Shown: positions 1 through 11,920, counted from the stretch's first letter. The stretch: 64,000 nt of DNA from Cyrtodaria siliqua (GCA_037043455.1 JAWPHD010003107.1:164513-228512), one strand, 5' to 3'. Numbers and translations: made by a program. The notes: generated from the sequence alone by a model not told the origin.

Positions 1-2632
1 GGCCCTATCATCTTAACGAGGCAAAATATAGTATTTTAACTAAATCAAGGGCCTTAATCTGCTGTTACTGATCCGATCTGGTTGATTTTCGAACTTATCC
101 GAGCTTTTATTGACACTAACAATCTGGTAAAGTTTGGTAAAGGTCGGATGAAAAATGGAGGCCCTATCGTCTTAACGTGATAATATAGCATTTTTAACTA
201 AATCAAGGGCCATAACTCAGCTATTACTGGTTCGATCTGGCTGGTTTTCGAACTTATCCGAGCTATCATTGACGTTAACAATCTTGTAAAATTTGGTAAA
301 GATCGAATAAAAAATGAACGCCCTATCGTCTTAACGAGGCAAAATACAGCATTTTTAACTAAATAAAGGGCCATAACTCCGCTGTTTCTGGTCCAATTTA
401 GCTGGGTTTCGAACTTTTCCGAGCTTTCATTGACATTAACAATATGGTAAAGTTTGGTAAAGATCAGATGAAAAATAAAGATCCTATCGTTTTAACAAGA
501 CAAAATATAGCATTTTTAACTATATCAAGGGCCATAACTCCGTTTTAACAGGTCCGATCTGGTTGGTTTTCGAACTTGTCCGAGTTTTCATTGATAGTAA
601 CAATCTGGTAAAATTTGGTGATGATAAGGGGGAAAATGAAGGCCCTATCGTCTTAACGAGGCAAAATAACGCATTTTTAACTCAATCAAGGGCCATAACT
701 CCGCCGATACTTGTCCGATCTGGCTTGTTTTCGAACTTTTCCAAGCTTTCATTGATAGTAACAATCTGGTAAAGTTTGGTAAAGATCGAGTGAAATATGA
801 AGGCCCTATCGTCTTAACGAGGCAAAATAACGCATTTTAAACTCAATCAAGGGCCATAACTCTGCCGGTACTGGTCCGATCTGGCTGGTTTCCGTAAATT
901 TTTTTTAAAAAAAAATCCAAAAAAAAAAAAAAAAAAAAAAAAAAGGAAGCCATAAAATCTGATAAAAATTGGCAAAGATCAGATGCAAAATGAAGGCCCT
1001 ATCGTATGACGAGGCAAATTATAGAATTTTAACAAAATCAAGGGCCAAGGGCCATAACTCCTCTGTTACTGGTCCGATTTGGCTGGTTTTCGAGCTTGCC
1101 CGATCTTTCATTGATATTAACAATCTGATAAAGTTTGGTAAAGATCGGATGAACAATGAAGCCCCTATCGTCTTAACGAGGCAAAATATAGCATTTTGAA
1201 CTAAATCAAGGGCCGTAACTCCGATGTTACTGCTCCGATATGAATGGCTTTCGAATTTATCCGAGCTTTCATTGATATTAACAATCTAATAAAGTTTGGT
1301 AAAGATTGGATGAACAATGAAGCCCCTATCGTCTTAACGAGGCAAAATATAGCATTTTTAACGAAATCAAGGGCCAAAACTCATCTGTTACTAGTCCGAT
1401 ATGGCTGGTTTTCGAACTTGTCCGAGCTTTAATTGATATTAACAATGTGGTAAAGATTGGTAAAGATAGGATGAAAAATGAAGGGCCTATCGTCTAAACG
1501 AGGCAAAATATAGCATTTTGAACTAAATCAAGGACTATAACTCCGCTGTGACTGGTCCGATATAAACGGTTTTCGAACTTGTCCGAGCTTTCATTGATAT
1601 TAACAATCTGATAAAGGTTGGTAAAGATCGGATGAACAATGAAGCCCCTATCGTCTTAACGAGGCAAAATATAGCATTTTTAACTAAATCAAGGGCCATA
1701 ACTCCGCTTTTACTGTTCCGATATGGCTGGTTTTCGAACTTTTTCGAGCTTTTAACGACATTAACAATCTGATAAAGTTTGGTAAAGATCGGATGAACAG
1801 TGAAGCCCCTATCGTCTTAACGAGGCAAAATATAGCATTTTTAACTAAATCAAGGGCCATAACTCCGATGTAACTAGTCCGATATGGCTGGTTTTCGAAC
1901 TTTTTCGAGCTTTTAACGACATTAACAATCTGATAAAGTTTGGTAAAGATCGGATGAACAGTGAAGCCCCTATCGTCTTAACGAGGCAAAATATAGCATT
2001 TTTAACTAAATCAAGGGCCATAACTCCGATGTTACTAGTTCGATATGGCTGGTTTTCGAACTTGTCCGAGCTTTCATTGATATTAACAATGTGGTAAAGT
2101 TTGGTAAAGAAAGGATGAAAAATGAAGGCCCTATCGTCTAAACGAGGCAAAATATAGCATTTTGAACTAAATCAAGGACTATATCTCCGCTGTGACTGGT
2201 GCGATATAAACGGTTTTCGAACTTATCCGAGCTTTCATTGATATTAACAATGTGGTAAAGTTTGGTAAAGATAGGATGAAAAATGAAGGCCCTATCGTCT
2301 TAACGAGGCAAAATATAGCAATATAGCATTTTTAACTAAATCACTGTTACTGGAGCAATCTGGCTGGTTTTCGAACTTGTCCGAGCTTTCATTGATATTA
2401 ACAATGTGGTAAAGTTCGGTAAAGATAAGATGGAAAATGAAGGCCCTATCGTCTTAACGTGGCAAAATATAGCAATATAGCATTTTTAACTAAATCACTG
2501 TTACTGGAGCAATCTGGCTGGTTTTCGAACTTGTCCGAGCTTTCATTGACATTAATAACCTGTTAAAGTTTGGTAAAGATCGGATGAAAAATGACCGCCC
2601 TATCGTCTTAACAAGACAAAAGTTAACGACGG
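1..2632. repeat. ~160-bp satellite array, about 16 units
   Basis: The stretch is a head-to-tail array of a unit of about 160 bp. The marker GGCCCTATCGTCTTAACGAG recurs near 162, 320, 641, 803, 1160, 1322, 1645, 1805 and 1965. Units differ by a few per cent and by small indels, and a poly-A tract interrupts the array near 899-945. The array continues off the left edge. Short open frames on the - strand that begin with MALDLVKNA are shadows of the repeat: the unit length is not a multiple of three and the frames do not carry through successive units. The same unit recurs at 3103-4380 and, inverted, at 38340-38860. Confidence 0.93.
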
Positions 2633-2715
2633 ACTACGGACGGACGGACGGACGGACGGACGACGACTCGCCATCCCATAAGCTCTGCTGTCCCTTGACC
2701 AGTAGAGCTAACAAG
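2633..2715. repeat. Terminal module of the satellite-bearing element, with (GGAC)n run
   Basis: A GGAC microsatellite is followed by a short unique segment ending TTGACCAGTAGAGCT (2695-2709). This is the inverted counterpart of the CGCTCTACTGGCTAA that starts the neighbouring element at 2737. The same end sequence recurs at 38281, so this is read as the terminal inverted repeat closing the left-hand satellite element. Confidence 0.65.
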
Positions 2716-2736
2716 AGGCCCAAGAGTGCCTGTGGA

Positions 2737-4437
2737 CGCTCTACTGGCTAACATGGCTCTTATAACATCAATGAAGCGAGTAACTGCTATTTACGTTTTT
2801 TTGAAAGTTTCGGCCAAAAAACAGCTTTTTAACTAAATCAATTGATTGATTGATTGAATTGGATTTTATAGTCGCACCAACAGGTCATATGGCGACTTTC
2901 CAGCTTCCATTGGTGGAGGACCCCAGGTGCCCCTCCGGGCAATTTTCGTGCACAGGCGGGCACCTGGGTAGAACCACCGACGATAGCTTCCTCACATAAA
3001 GATTCCTAGGCCCCTGAGGGATCGAACCTACAGCGGTGAGGGGCAAGTGATTTCAAGTCAGAGACGTTAACCACTCGGCCACGGACGCCCCTAACTAAAT
3101 CAAGCGCCATAACTAAAGAATCTGGTAAAGTTTGGTAAAGCGAAGGCCCTACCGTATTAACGAGGCAAAATATAGCATTTTAAACTAAATCAAACTCTGT
3201 CCGACTTGTCCAACATAGAGCAAATAAATAAATAAAAAAAACATAGAGCAAAAAATAAATAAAAAAAACATAAAAAAAAAATAATGAAAAAATAATCATT
3301 TTAAAAAATAAAAAAATAAAAAATAATAATAATATAAAAAAAGAAAGTCATAAAATCTGGTAAAGTTTGGCAAAGATCAGATGCAAAATGAAGGCCCTAT
3401 CGTATGACGAGGCAAATCATAGCATTTTTAACAAAATCAAGGGCCATAACTACGCTGTTACTGGTCCGATCTGGCTGGTTTTCGAACTTGAACGAGCTTT
3501 CATTGACATTAACAATCTGATAAAGTTTGGTAAAGATCAGATGAACAATGAAGACCCTATCGTCCTAACGAGGCAAAACATAAAGCATTTTGAACTAAAT
3601 CAAGGGCCATAACTCCGCTGTTATTGGTCCGATATGAATGGTTTTCGAACTTGTCCGAGCTTTCATTGATATAAGCAATCTGATAAAGTTTGGTAAAGAT
3701 CGGATGAACAATAAAGCCCCTATCGTCTTAACGAGGGAAAATATTGCATTTTTAACTAAATCAAAGGCCATAACTCTGCTGTATGGCTGGTTTTCGAAAT
3801 TGTTCGAGCTTTCAGCGACATTAACACTCTGATAAAGTTTGGGTAAAGATCGGATGAACAATGAAGCACCTATCGTCTTAACGAGGCTACATATAGCATT
3901 TTGAACTAATTCAAGGGCCATAACTCCGCTGTTACTAGTCCGATATGGCTGGGTTTCGAACTTGTCCGAGCTTTCATTGAAATTAACAATGTGGTAAAGT
4001 GTGGTAAAGATAGGATGAAAAATGAAGGCCCTATCGTCTTAACGAGGCAAAATATAGCATTTTTAACTAAACCAAGGGCCGTAACTCCGCTGTTACTGGT
4101 CCAATATGAATGGTTTTCGAACTTGTCCAAGCTTTCATTGATATTAACAATCTGATAAAGGTTGGTAAAGATCGAATGAACAATGAAGCCCCTATCGTCT
4201 TAACGAGGCAAAATATAGCATTTTTAACTAAATCAAGGGCCATAACTCCGCTGTAACTCGTCCGATATGGCTGGTTTTCGAACGTGTTCGAGCTTTCAGC
4301 GACATTAACAATCTGATAAAGTTTGGTAAAGATCGGATGAAAAATGAAGCCCCTATCGAGGTAAACGTTAAGACGACGGACGACGGACAACTCGCCATCC
4401 CATAAGGACTCACACCACTATTATCTCCCTTGAATAC
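2737..4437. mobile_element. Second TIR-bounded element carrying 160-bp satellite units
   Basis: The element starts with CGCTCTACTGGCTAA and a unique leader (CATGGCTCTTATAACATC...) that is shared with the far end of the copy at 38281-38917. About eight satellite units follow, interrupted by a SINE (2841-3091) and an AT-rich low-complexity tract (3200-3345). The right end (4360-4437) repeats the GACGACGGAC and CGCCATCCCATAAG end module in degenerate form. Elements with short inverted ends and a core of ~160-bp tandem units are known from bivalves (pearl-type and Helentron-related elements); assignment to that group is inference. Confidence 0.6.
2841..3091 (-). mobile_element. tRNA-derived SINE, family 2 (full length)
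   Basis: Read on the - strand, the head GGGGCGTCCGTGGCCGAGTG carries a pol III A box and is followed by a B box (GGTTCGATCCC). A unique body and an AATTCAATCAAT-type tail follow. The 11-bp direct repeat TAACTAAATCA flanks it at 2830-2840 and 3092-3102 and is part of the satellite unit, so the SINE inserted into the array. It matches the copies at 23315-23579 and 46857-47072. Confidence 0.88.
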
Positions 4438-4440
4438 TCG

Positions 4441-5604
4441 TGCCCTACAAATGAAGGAGGCTGATAAATAAACAAGTTCGCTTTTCTACATTTTTCAGGA
4501 TACATTGATTTATCTTTAACAGGTTCTAAATCTACAGCATTTTAGGAAAAGATCACAGAAAAATACATGTTGATATAAGATTTCTGGCTAATTCTGCCTC
4601 ATTTTACATTACACATCATGGGTCTAATCACCACGGGGTTGTATTTTTGTCTAAAGGTGTCACGCGAACATGAATTTAAAAAAAGTTCAATCTGGTAAAT
4701 ATTTGTTAAATGTGTTTTAAATTGCAGATATTGGATCAATGAAGAATTTAAGCATAAATACATGTTGCAAAATCTGTTTTATCTCTATGCCACGAACAAA
4801 AACATTATAGTACAATGGGACCCTATGGAAAATTAATTGTGGTTTGAGACGTAAGAAAGAGCTGCAGAATGGGTATCTTTTATTCGTTGCGCTTTAGAGC
4901 TGCAGAATGGCCCTTGGCCAGTAGAGCAAAAACCGATACATTGACTAATTTCCGTTACATTTGGTACATTGCGACTCATTTTGATGATTCAACACCTAGG
5001 CAGTCACGTGACCAAATACACAACAGTCGGCCATTTTTGTTTTGAATTTATTTTCAGAAGACGATCCCACCCATTTCACAATATGTTACCAAAAGGAAAT
5101 ACATTTGAGGTCATAATTTAGTGAGAGATCTGATATAAAATATCTTTTTATTCAAAATGGATACACAAACCCTGTAAGTTTTATAAGTAGACTCGTAAAT
5201 TTAAAATGAACTTTACAAATTATTCAGAAATGAAAATGAAAATAACCCATGAATGATGCCCACCCACACATTAATTAAAGAATTGTGTCGTTATATATGT
5301 CTTCCTTTTAATAGTGGTATTTGTTTGCGATTGCGCTGTCTTCATTTCAGTTCTGCCCTAGACAAAAGTTGATCTGAAATTCCTTTTTTTTTAAAAAAGA
5401 AATTGGATGTTTCTAACTTTCAGTTTCTGAATATTCTACATCCTGGTGTTATAATTTGTTAGCCTAAGATAACTTTGTATCTGGATAAGTACATCTCAGG
5501 ACCTGTTACAGCATACTCGCGTCTGGAGAGAGAGTGTTAGATATTTAGTAACAAGCTTGGAGGACTGAAGAAAGAGTTTTGAATTGTTCTGAAGTCGAGT
5601 ATTA
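4441..5604. other. No gene seen; unclassified AT-rich DNA
   Basis: No long reading frame or tRNA was recognised. A CCCTTGGCCAGTAGAGC fragment near 4910 resembles the satellite-element terminus, so part of this may be an eroded copy. The remainder shows nothing I can name. Confidence 0.5.
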
Positions 5605-6524
5605 CTAATCCGAGACTTCTCTGACCCTAAAAGCCTTTTTTTTTTTCTTTTTTTTTTTTTGCGGCTCTATAGGGTCAGAGGAACTCCTATAGTGAAAACC
5701 GGGGGATTACTAAAAATGCACAGTCATGCACTTTCAACGATGTTTGCGGTGTCGGTCGATTTTTTACGATAATTTAGCTCAACAGATCGACCGATTAATG
5801 TTTATTATACCAAGTTGCAATGATAAAACTGCACCTTTATCGATGGTAGTGACACAATAAAACATTTATGTTTTGAAGTACACTTTTATTTACTATATCC
5901 GCCATATTGTCATTTTGCATATTAATTAAATTCCCGTGATATTCTCGCGAGAGGTAAAGGCATTTATATTCCCCTCATCAAATAAGTCCACTATCAACTG
6001 ACAGCATCGAGGGATTTTTGGAGTGGAACAAACTCTTCTCGGGGCATAGTTAGGGTCTAAACTTTAAAAATAAACAATTGAATGTTGTTCAGAGTATTGC
6101 TAGTGCCAAAAGGAAAAGTTTGTCGCAATTTTGATTTTTTTTAATTTTGCGGGAAATATTTATCGGCGCACCGGTCACGATCACGTGACATTTGACCTGA
6201 ATAATAACAAATGTTGGAAATGTAATCTTTTTTCACTTCGTCTGAAACGGTTGACCGTTACAACTTTATTAAGGTCAATAAAACAAATATTTCGGTTCAG
6301 ATAGGTAAATAAATATATTGATAATCGGTTTATATGCTTGAAATGTTAATACAATGAATACTTACATAGATATATTGATTTAAAACCAAGAGGGTAGTTC
6401 CTCACCCGCGAGGGAGAGGAGATCCCCGTGTTTTTACTATAGGAGTTCCTCTGACCGTACACAGCCAGATGAAATATCAAAAATCGTAAAAAGGGCTGGT
6501 AAGGTCAGAGAAGGCTCGGATTAG
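5605..6524. mobile_element. Foldback DNA element with compound inverted ends (Mutator-like?)
   Basis: The outer inverted repeats start CTAATCCGAG (5605) and end CTCGGATTAG (6524). Just inside each end is a second inverted block, GGTCAGAGGAACTCCTATAG (about 5670) and its complement (about 6431). Each terminus can therefore also fold on itself through TCTCTGACC and GGTCAGAG. AGTATTA directly abuts both ends and the match extends to 9 bp, which fits the 7-9 bp duplications of Mutator-like elements. There is no transposase, so it is non-autonomous. The superfamily call is tentative. Confidence 0.7.
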
Positions 6525-6678
6525 AGTATTACTAGATCAATTAGTAGTCCTTTGTCAATGGAATCCATAGTTTAGCTTGTTGTTTTTCTCTAGGCGGACG
6601 AGTATGTTTTTGCAGATGATATGTTCAAACAGTTTGCAGGACACAGATGTCAAGCTCACAGGTCTTGTTTTCTGGTGC

Positions 6679-8557
6679 CAGGGTTTGACACTAACTTTTT
6701 TAAACGGGTAGTCCGCAGGACTAGTGACTTTAAAAATCTAGTAGTCCTCCTGAGAACTAGATGGTCCTTCCAAAAACGGTGTATTTAGCAACAACAAAAA
6801 CAGGTGTATAACAGGAGACAAACTTCAAAGTGAACAGTGCCAAAAACCCTTTTCGTCTTGAAGATACCAACTGAAATCGTAAAACTTATTAATTCTTTTT
6901 CGGTTTCTCCCCAGGCAGACTTTCATCAGATTTAGATGCATTTTCAACCCTAACCAACTTGACAAATGTTGATCGAATGCAATATTATTCTGGTCTTCGT
7001 TTCATCGACAATTACCCCAAACTTATTTTTCAGTCATACCCGCATTGAGTAACAAAACACAAAATCATTACCTTATCCCAGGGAGTAAGTATACAGGGAG
7101 GAGAAACGGGTTAATAAACGCTCTAGTTTATCGATTTATGCTGTCGCGCTTGAATGCCGCCATTTACTATTTTATCGATACAGGTAAATCGATCATAAGC
7201 GCGTTAAATTTGAAAAGTTTAAATTTCAGCCAACCTCGCAAATTAGGCAGTTTTTACAGCCTCTTTTTTACGGCTTTCTGTTATAATCAACATCACGAAA
7301 TTACCTTCTTGACAAAGATAAATATGTCTACTATTCACTTTTTGTTATTATTAATGCCTAATATAACCCATACTTTGTATCTCGCTTGCAATAGCTCCAT
7401 ACCATTTTTAATTTTAACGGAACCGTCTGGTAATGTGCTTTTATACATGCAAACAAATACATGCTCTGTATCAGAGGATGTGAATAAAAAATACTTACGT
7501 TTACATTTCGCACCTTTATTGAGTTTGTAAGTGTAATAATTTATAAGAATTTGCTGTTTTTCACACACGCGCGAAACAACCGGAAGTAGTGAAACACGCG
7601 CGACAACATAAAACGGCAAGACGATCCGTTTCTCCTCCCTATATACTTACCCCCTGCTAATCCATAGACATAGATAAGTTATTGATGGCTATGACTAATC
7701 GTAGGATTCAATACATTTCCGTTGATTTCTCTCGTCTATAGAGCAATCACAAACAAACTCGCTTTATACCAAACATATTTCTTTATTTCCTAATTAGCCA
7801 TCGATAAAACACACAATAGAAGTTTGCGCTTTTGCTTATTGACGACCGCCGCAAAGATTCTTTACAACTCACTGTGCCGATGTCAATCATACAATTATAA
7901 CCGCCTTTTAAATTTATTTATCGCTGGAGAAATCATTTTCAAAGTATCTCGTCTAATCATAACCCCGCCCTTGCGTAGTAGTTTGTAGTACGATTTTTAA
8001 TTATTCACCAAACGGAAAAATACGACGGCTTTGATTGGTTTACTTAAATAGAATGCGCACATGAGATCCCCACATGATCTAATCGCGTGATCGTCTAACG
8101 AGCAAACATGTCGGTTATATTCACATCTCGCCTCAGGCACACCGATAATGATCGATAACTAGGCTATTGCCCTGATTAGATAAGAGTCGGGTTGTTATTT
8201 AATGGTAATGGGGTTAAATAAGGTACTTGTGAAACACGAGCTGATCCTGTAATTTAGAGGGTTTTGTTAATTATGAGGTTAATCACATTTGAAATTGCCG
8301 AAAATGACGGCGACTCAAATTTCGCCCCACATGGATAGAAAAGCGAAGTCAGCCAAATCATAGCGACGTTTTAAGTGACTTCGCCTAATCGAGTGACCCG
8401 GGCCCTATATTAGGAATGTGTATTTTACGACCGTAATATCTATAATGGGGCTCGAAAAATTACTAGTCCGACGGACTAGCCAACTTTCACTTTAGATAGT
8501 CCTCCTGAAAAACAGGTGGGCACAGGACTAGCGGACTAGCGTTAGTGTCGAACCCTG
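6679..8557. mobile_element. Non-autonomous hAT element sharing ends with the 13847-17238 element
   Basis: It begins CAGGGTTTGACACTAAC and ends GTTAGTGTCGAACCCTG, nearly identical to the ends of the transposase-bearing element at 13847-17238. The target duplication is GGTGC (6674-6678 and 8558-8562). Subterminal palindromes of the ACTAGTCC type lie at both ends, for example CTAGTCCGACGGACTAG near 8462. It interrupts a LINE reverse transcriptase and carries a nested element at 7079-7656. The 161-codon frame at 7045-7530 has no protein-like features and spans that nested element's border, so it is not called. Confidence 0.9.
7079..7656. mobile_element. Nested 578-bp TIR element
   Basis: Long inverted ends are present: left CAGGGAGTAAGTATACAGGG, right its near complement, with about 31 bp of pairing that ends in GAGGAGAAACGG. 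Flanks CTTATCC and CTAATCC match in 6 of 7 positions, a likely decayed target duplication. It lies inside the 6679-8557 element, making a three-layer nest (LINE, hAT element, this element). Confidence 0.75.
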
Positions 8558-9101
8558 GGTGCAAGTACATAGTCTTTCTTGAATTTGAAAACAGGAGCTA
8601 CATTCACATTCAACCAGTCACTTGGGAGTTTGCCTGTGTTGAATGAATGCTGGAATATCACACTTAATCCTGAGGCTAGCTGCTGAGAACAGTTCTTCAG
8701 TATGAGGTTGGAAAAGTTGTCGGGTCCATTTTCTTTTTATACTGCTTTGTCAAGTGGGGTCTATTTTCTTTGTTGTGAAGACTGACTTGAATTGGTCTAT
8801 GCGTATCTGTGCCTTTCCTTTGCTGTCATTTACTAGTATTCCTTGGTGTTTTAGAGGTGAAGTGCCGATGTTATCATGCTTTTTTGATTTGATGTAGCGC
8901 CAGAATGGTTTACTGTTGTTTTGGTCTAGTCCATCTTGTATGGTTTGGTTGACGAAGTTGACTTCAGCCTTTTTGAATTCTCTTTTGCAATGCTTCTGGT
9001 GGTGTTTATAGTCGTTACACTGTTTGAACTTCTTCGCTTGTTTGAAGAGTCTAGCTTTGCGTCTTAAGAGTCTCTTGAGGCCTCTGTTGAACCAAGGGAC
9101 A

Positions 9102-9582
9102 CAGGGTTCTCCAAGTCTAGAAATTATAGGGTGGTGGTGAAAATCTGTGTATTTTGCATTTTTTTAATGCCATTTTGGCGGAGAGTTACCTACCCTATTC
9201 GGTTCGGTCAATATGATTCAGGCGCTTGCTTTATTGTTGAAGACTGTGTGACAAGCGTCTGCGTGATATTACTTACCTACATGTAACAGTGACAGAGTAC
9301 CAAATCGGTCTAGATTCAGGTTACGTTATGGTGTTTGTTGCGTCAATTCATATAGCTGAACAGGCCAATTTTCGTCCAGATGAATTTCTGGCAAAAGCCC
9401 TTTGTGTTCTACATCAAGTTTGCTAAATTTATTAGGTTTTAGTTCTTCTTTTTTTTACTCCTTTTTTTTTTAAAGTGGCGCTTGGTGATTTTTACCTGGC
9501 GTCGCTTGTTTTGCATGGCAGTATCATTATGTGCCGATAGCGTGGCGGCTCGCCATCATATAAGTGCTCTTGGAGAACCCTG
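9102..9582. mobile_element. Short hAT-type MITE (481 bp)
   Basis: The ends are CAGGGTTCTCCAAG and CTTGGAGAACCCTG, a 14-bp perfect inverted repeat, flanked by the 5-bp duplication GGACA (9097-9101 and 9583-9587). It is inserted in the LINE fragment. No coding capacity. Confidence 0.9.
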
Positions 9583-9675
9583 GGACAAAGTGGTTCCCTA
9601 AATACACATCTTTTTATGGGATATGTCTATGTAACTGACTTCATCTATGAAGGTTGGCAATAGTTGCCCTGTCTA

Positions 9676-10425
9676 CAGGGTTCTCAATAGACTTTAAAAG
9701 TATGGAGTCATATGACCCTTGACTCAAAAATCCCAAGGGTCAAAATTGAAATGTCAAAAATCAAATACAAATCAAACAAATCGAAACGCCGTTTTATAAA
9801 ACATCCTTTAATAACTTTAATTATAGTGAATTTTGTAATTATTTTATTGCCAAGAAAGGTGTGCAAGGATATATATGCATTTGAACTTAAAAAACTACTA
9901 TTCCATTTTACAATAATGTGTCATTATGTCAAAGATTCAAAGTTATGTATTAAAGGATGTTTATTAAATTGGGGTCTACATTTGTTAATATTATAAGTTA
10001 TTGGTGTTATTATAACACAAGCTCTGTTTGCACCTTAAATTTTCTAACAACCTTAGGCAATTTATTTTCCTTTTCTGAATTGTCACTTATTTTCTGCTTC
10101 TTTGGAGTCTGAGGGTCAGATGTGCACCCTCAGACAGTGCATCCCCAACAGACCGTTTCATAACTGCGATGACATAATCGAAAATATACTTCTTTGCGCC
10201 ATTTGTGAATTGAACATACATGACTTAAGTCCATTACTCGATAGCACAAAAAAGTCCGTAAGCACAAAATATCACAAAACAAATGTCAGGTAAGTTTTGA
10301 CTGAATGATAACCCAGGTTAAATACGCTATGTTTAGGCCTAATAAAAAAACATGTGTGTTTCCGGTTTCCCGTCCGTCCCTACTTTATCACCGCCGACCC
10401 TAAATATTTTTAGCGGAAAAAAAAA

Positions 10426-10466
<41 letters not shown>

Positions 10467-11293
10467 CAAATGATAATTTTATTAGCCAGAGTTGTTAAGC
10501 ATCTAATCTGGATTGCAAAGGTTATCAAAAAGTTGCCTTAGTACAAAAATGGCATAATATATGCGAACAATATATATAAAAAAAATATCTAAAAAAAAAA
10601 CTTTTTCCTACCTACCTACCCTAACTTTTTGACAGGGTGAAACCAGAAACACACAAGTTTTTTTTTTAGGCCTTATGTACATTTATAAATATTTAAATTA
10701 TCCTCATTAAAATTATATTTCTTTGTTCTTTAAAACGTGCGTAAAACAAAATTAACGAACAACAAACCAAAATAAACAAACACAAATAAAGTCAATTTTT
10801 TTTGCCGATTTTACCTGTTCACATGTTTGACCGCTAGCATCTCTTTTATCACAGTTCTGTCTAATTAACCGATAATCAATCAGAAGCCGGTATCAATCAA
10901 TTAAACAGTTAATCCAATCAAGTCATAATAGTCTCCACCCGCGCAAAGCATCATAAACTTCAAAGATAATCATTAATTATCAACACAATAGCAGCGAATA
11001 GATTACACAGTGACACCATTTACAGACAAGTTATTTCCGCCTCTGTGCCACAAGCTTCGACAGCAGCGAATTTGATTGGTTGAGAGGCGATCAAGGTCGT
11101 CGGGCAAGGTGTCAATCACTGTTATGCAGTGTGTGCTCATTGTTGTGATGTTTGGACTATAAAAATTGATGCTTGGGAGCAAATATGCGCGCGTCATAAA
11201 AACACACAGGTTGTAAATTAGCTGCGTCAGAATTGGGTCAGATTGAATTTCCATGCGTCAAAACGCGTGTGTACGCGTCTATTGAGAACCCTG
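9676..11293. mobile_element. Non-autonomous hAT-type element, copy A
   Basis: It starts CAGGGTTCTCAATAGAC and ends GTCTATTGAGAACCCTG (17-bp perfect inverted repeat), flanked by GTCTA on both sides (9671-9675, 11294-11298). Its sequence aligns along most of its length with 18612-19899. The extra length here is mainly explained by a second MITE at 10336-10672. Reading frames at 9712 and 10102 are short and shared only as repeat sequence. Confidence 0.93.
10336..10672. mobile_element. GGCC-ended MITE, 3-bp TTA duplication (Harbinger-like), nested in copy A
   Basis: It begins GGCCTAATAAAAAAAC and ends with the inverted form closing in GGCC, flanked by TTA (10333-10335 and 10673-10675). The paralogous element at 18612-19899 lacks it and has the single-TTA empty site of the expected length, so the boundaries are well supported. 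It shares its core (GATAATTTTATTAGCCAGAG...) with 13033-13501. GGCC ends plus TTA duplication fit PIF/Harbinger MITEs. Confidence 0.85.
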
Positions 11294-11400
11294 GTCTATC
11301 TTTATATTTTGCCATAAGCCTTGGGTATAATCGAGCAACCCATTCGTTCAACTATAAATACTCAGTATTTTATATAATAAGTACGCAATTTAAAAATTAA

Positions 11401-11866
11401 AGGGACACTGTCTCTAAGTAATGAATATATTGAGCATAAGCAAATAACTGTCTGATTTTTATTCAGTGAAAAATATACATGGAAACATGAGCCAAATAAG
11501 TTTGTATTAATAAAATAGATTTTTTTTTCATAATTTGTTAACATTGCAGAACCAGATATATTTACATTTCTGTTGGTCAATTGGTATCCATTAGCACATT
11601 ATAATTTAACTACAGTGAGTATGTATTACCAAGCGTAACTGTCCTGTTTAGATCAGTCAGGTGCGCATACATATTACCTGCAAGTATAATTTTAGTGTGG
11701 CTTGGAGTTCGATTCCACGAAGTGGTACTTCTTTCTTTAGATCTCCATCGAATTCTGTCAAAATATCTTGTTTCTTTTTATTAAGTATTCAATAATTGTA
11801 GTTGTGAAATGTTTGTCAATGCAGTTATTTTGGTTTTATAAGCTTAAAGTTACCAATGATGCTGCT
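11401..11866. mobile_element. TTAA-flanked MITE, AGGGACACTG family (eroded right end)
   Basis: The left end TTAA|AGGGACACTG and adjoining sequence match the intact copy at 54495-54998. The right end is degraded (CTGCTTTAA) but still ends in TTAA. The interior has a box-B-like GAGTTCGATTCC. Confidence 0.65.
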
Positions 11867-11920
11867 TTAAGTAGAGACTAGAGTTTTTTTGTACAATAAC
11901 ATAAAATTATATGGCGGTCA

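Larger units (their letters stand above)
6540..9675 (-). pseudogene. Broken CR1/Jockey-type LINE reverse transcriptase, split by two insertions
   Basis: Read on the - strand, 9101-8560 translates (with breaks) to the linker and start of a non-LTR reverse transcriptase. It contains KPFWRYIKSK, a segment like DQFKSVFTTK, and NTGKLPSDWLNVNVAPVF. The next segment, 6678-6550, gives PVSLTSVSCKLFEHIICKN, the following conserved RT block. The two halves are separated by the transposon at 6679-8557, and another transposon (9102-9582) sits upstream. Frames are broken and both the endonuclease and the catalytic palm are missing, so it is a dead fragment. Clade assignment between CR1, L2 and Jockey is uncertain. 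Confidence 0.85.

Noticed and set aside
1845..4413. Several - strand frames of 60-110 codons starting MALDLVKNA-like
   Set aside because: They are translations of the 160-bp satellite; unit length is not a multiple of three and the same peptide appears wherever the repeat does.
7045..7530. 161-codon open frame
   Set aside because: It crosses the border of a nested TIR element, has no domain-like pattern and starts without a plausible context.
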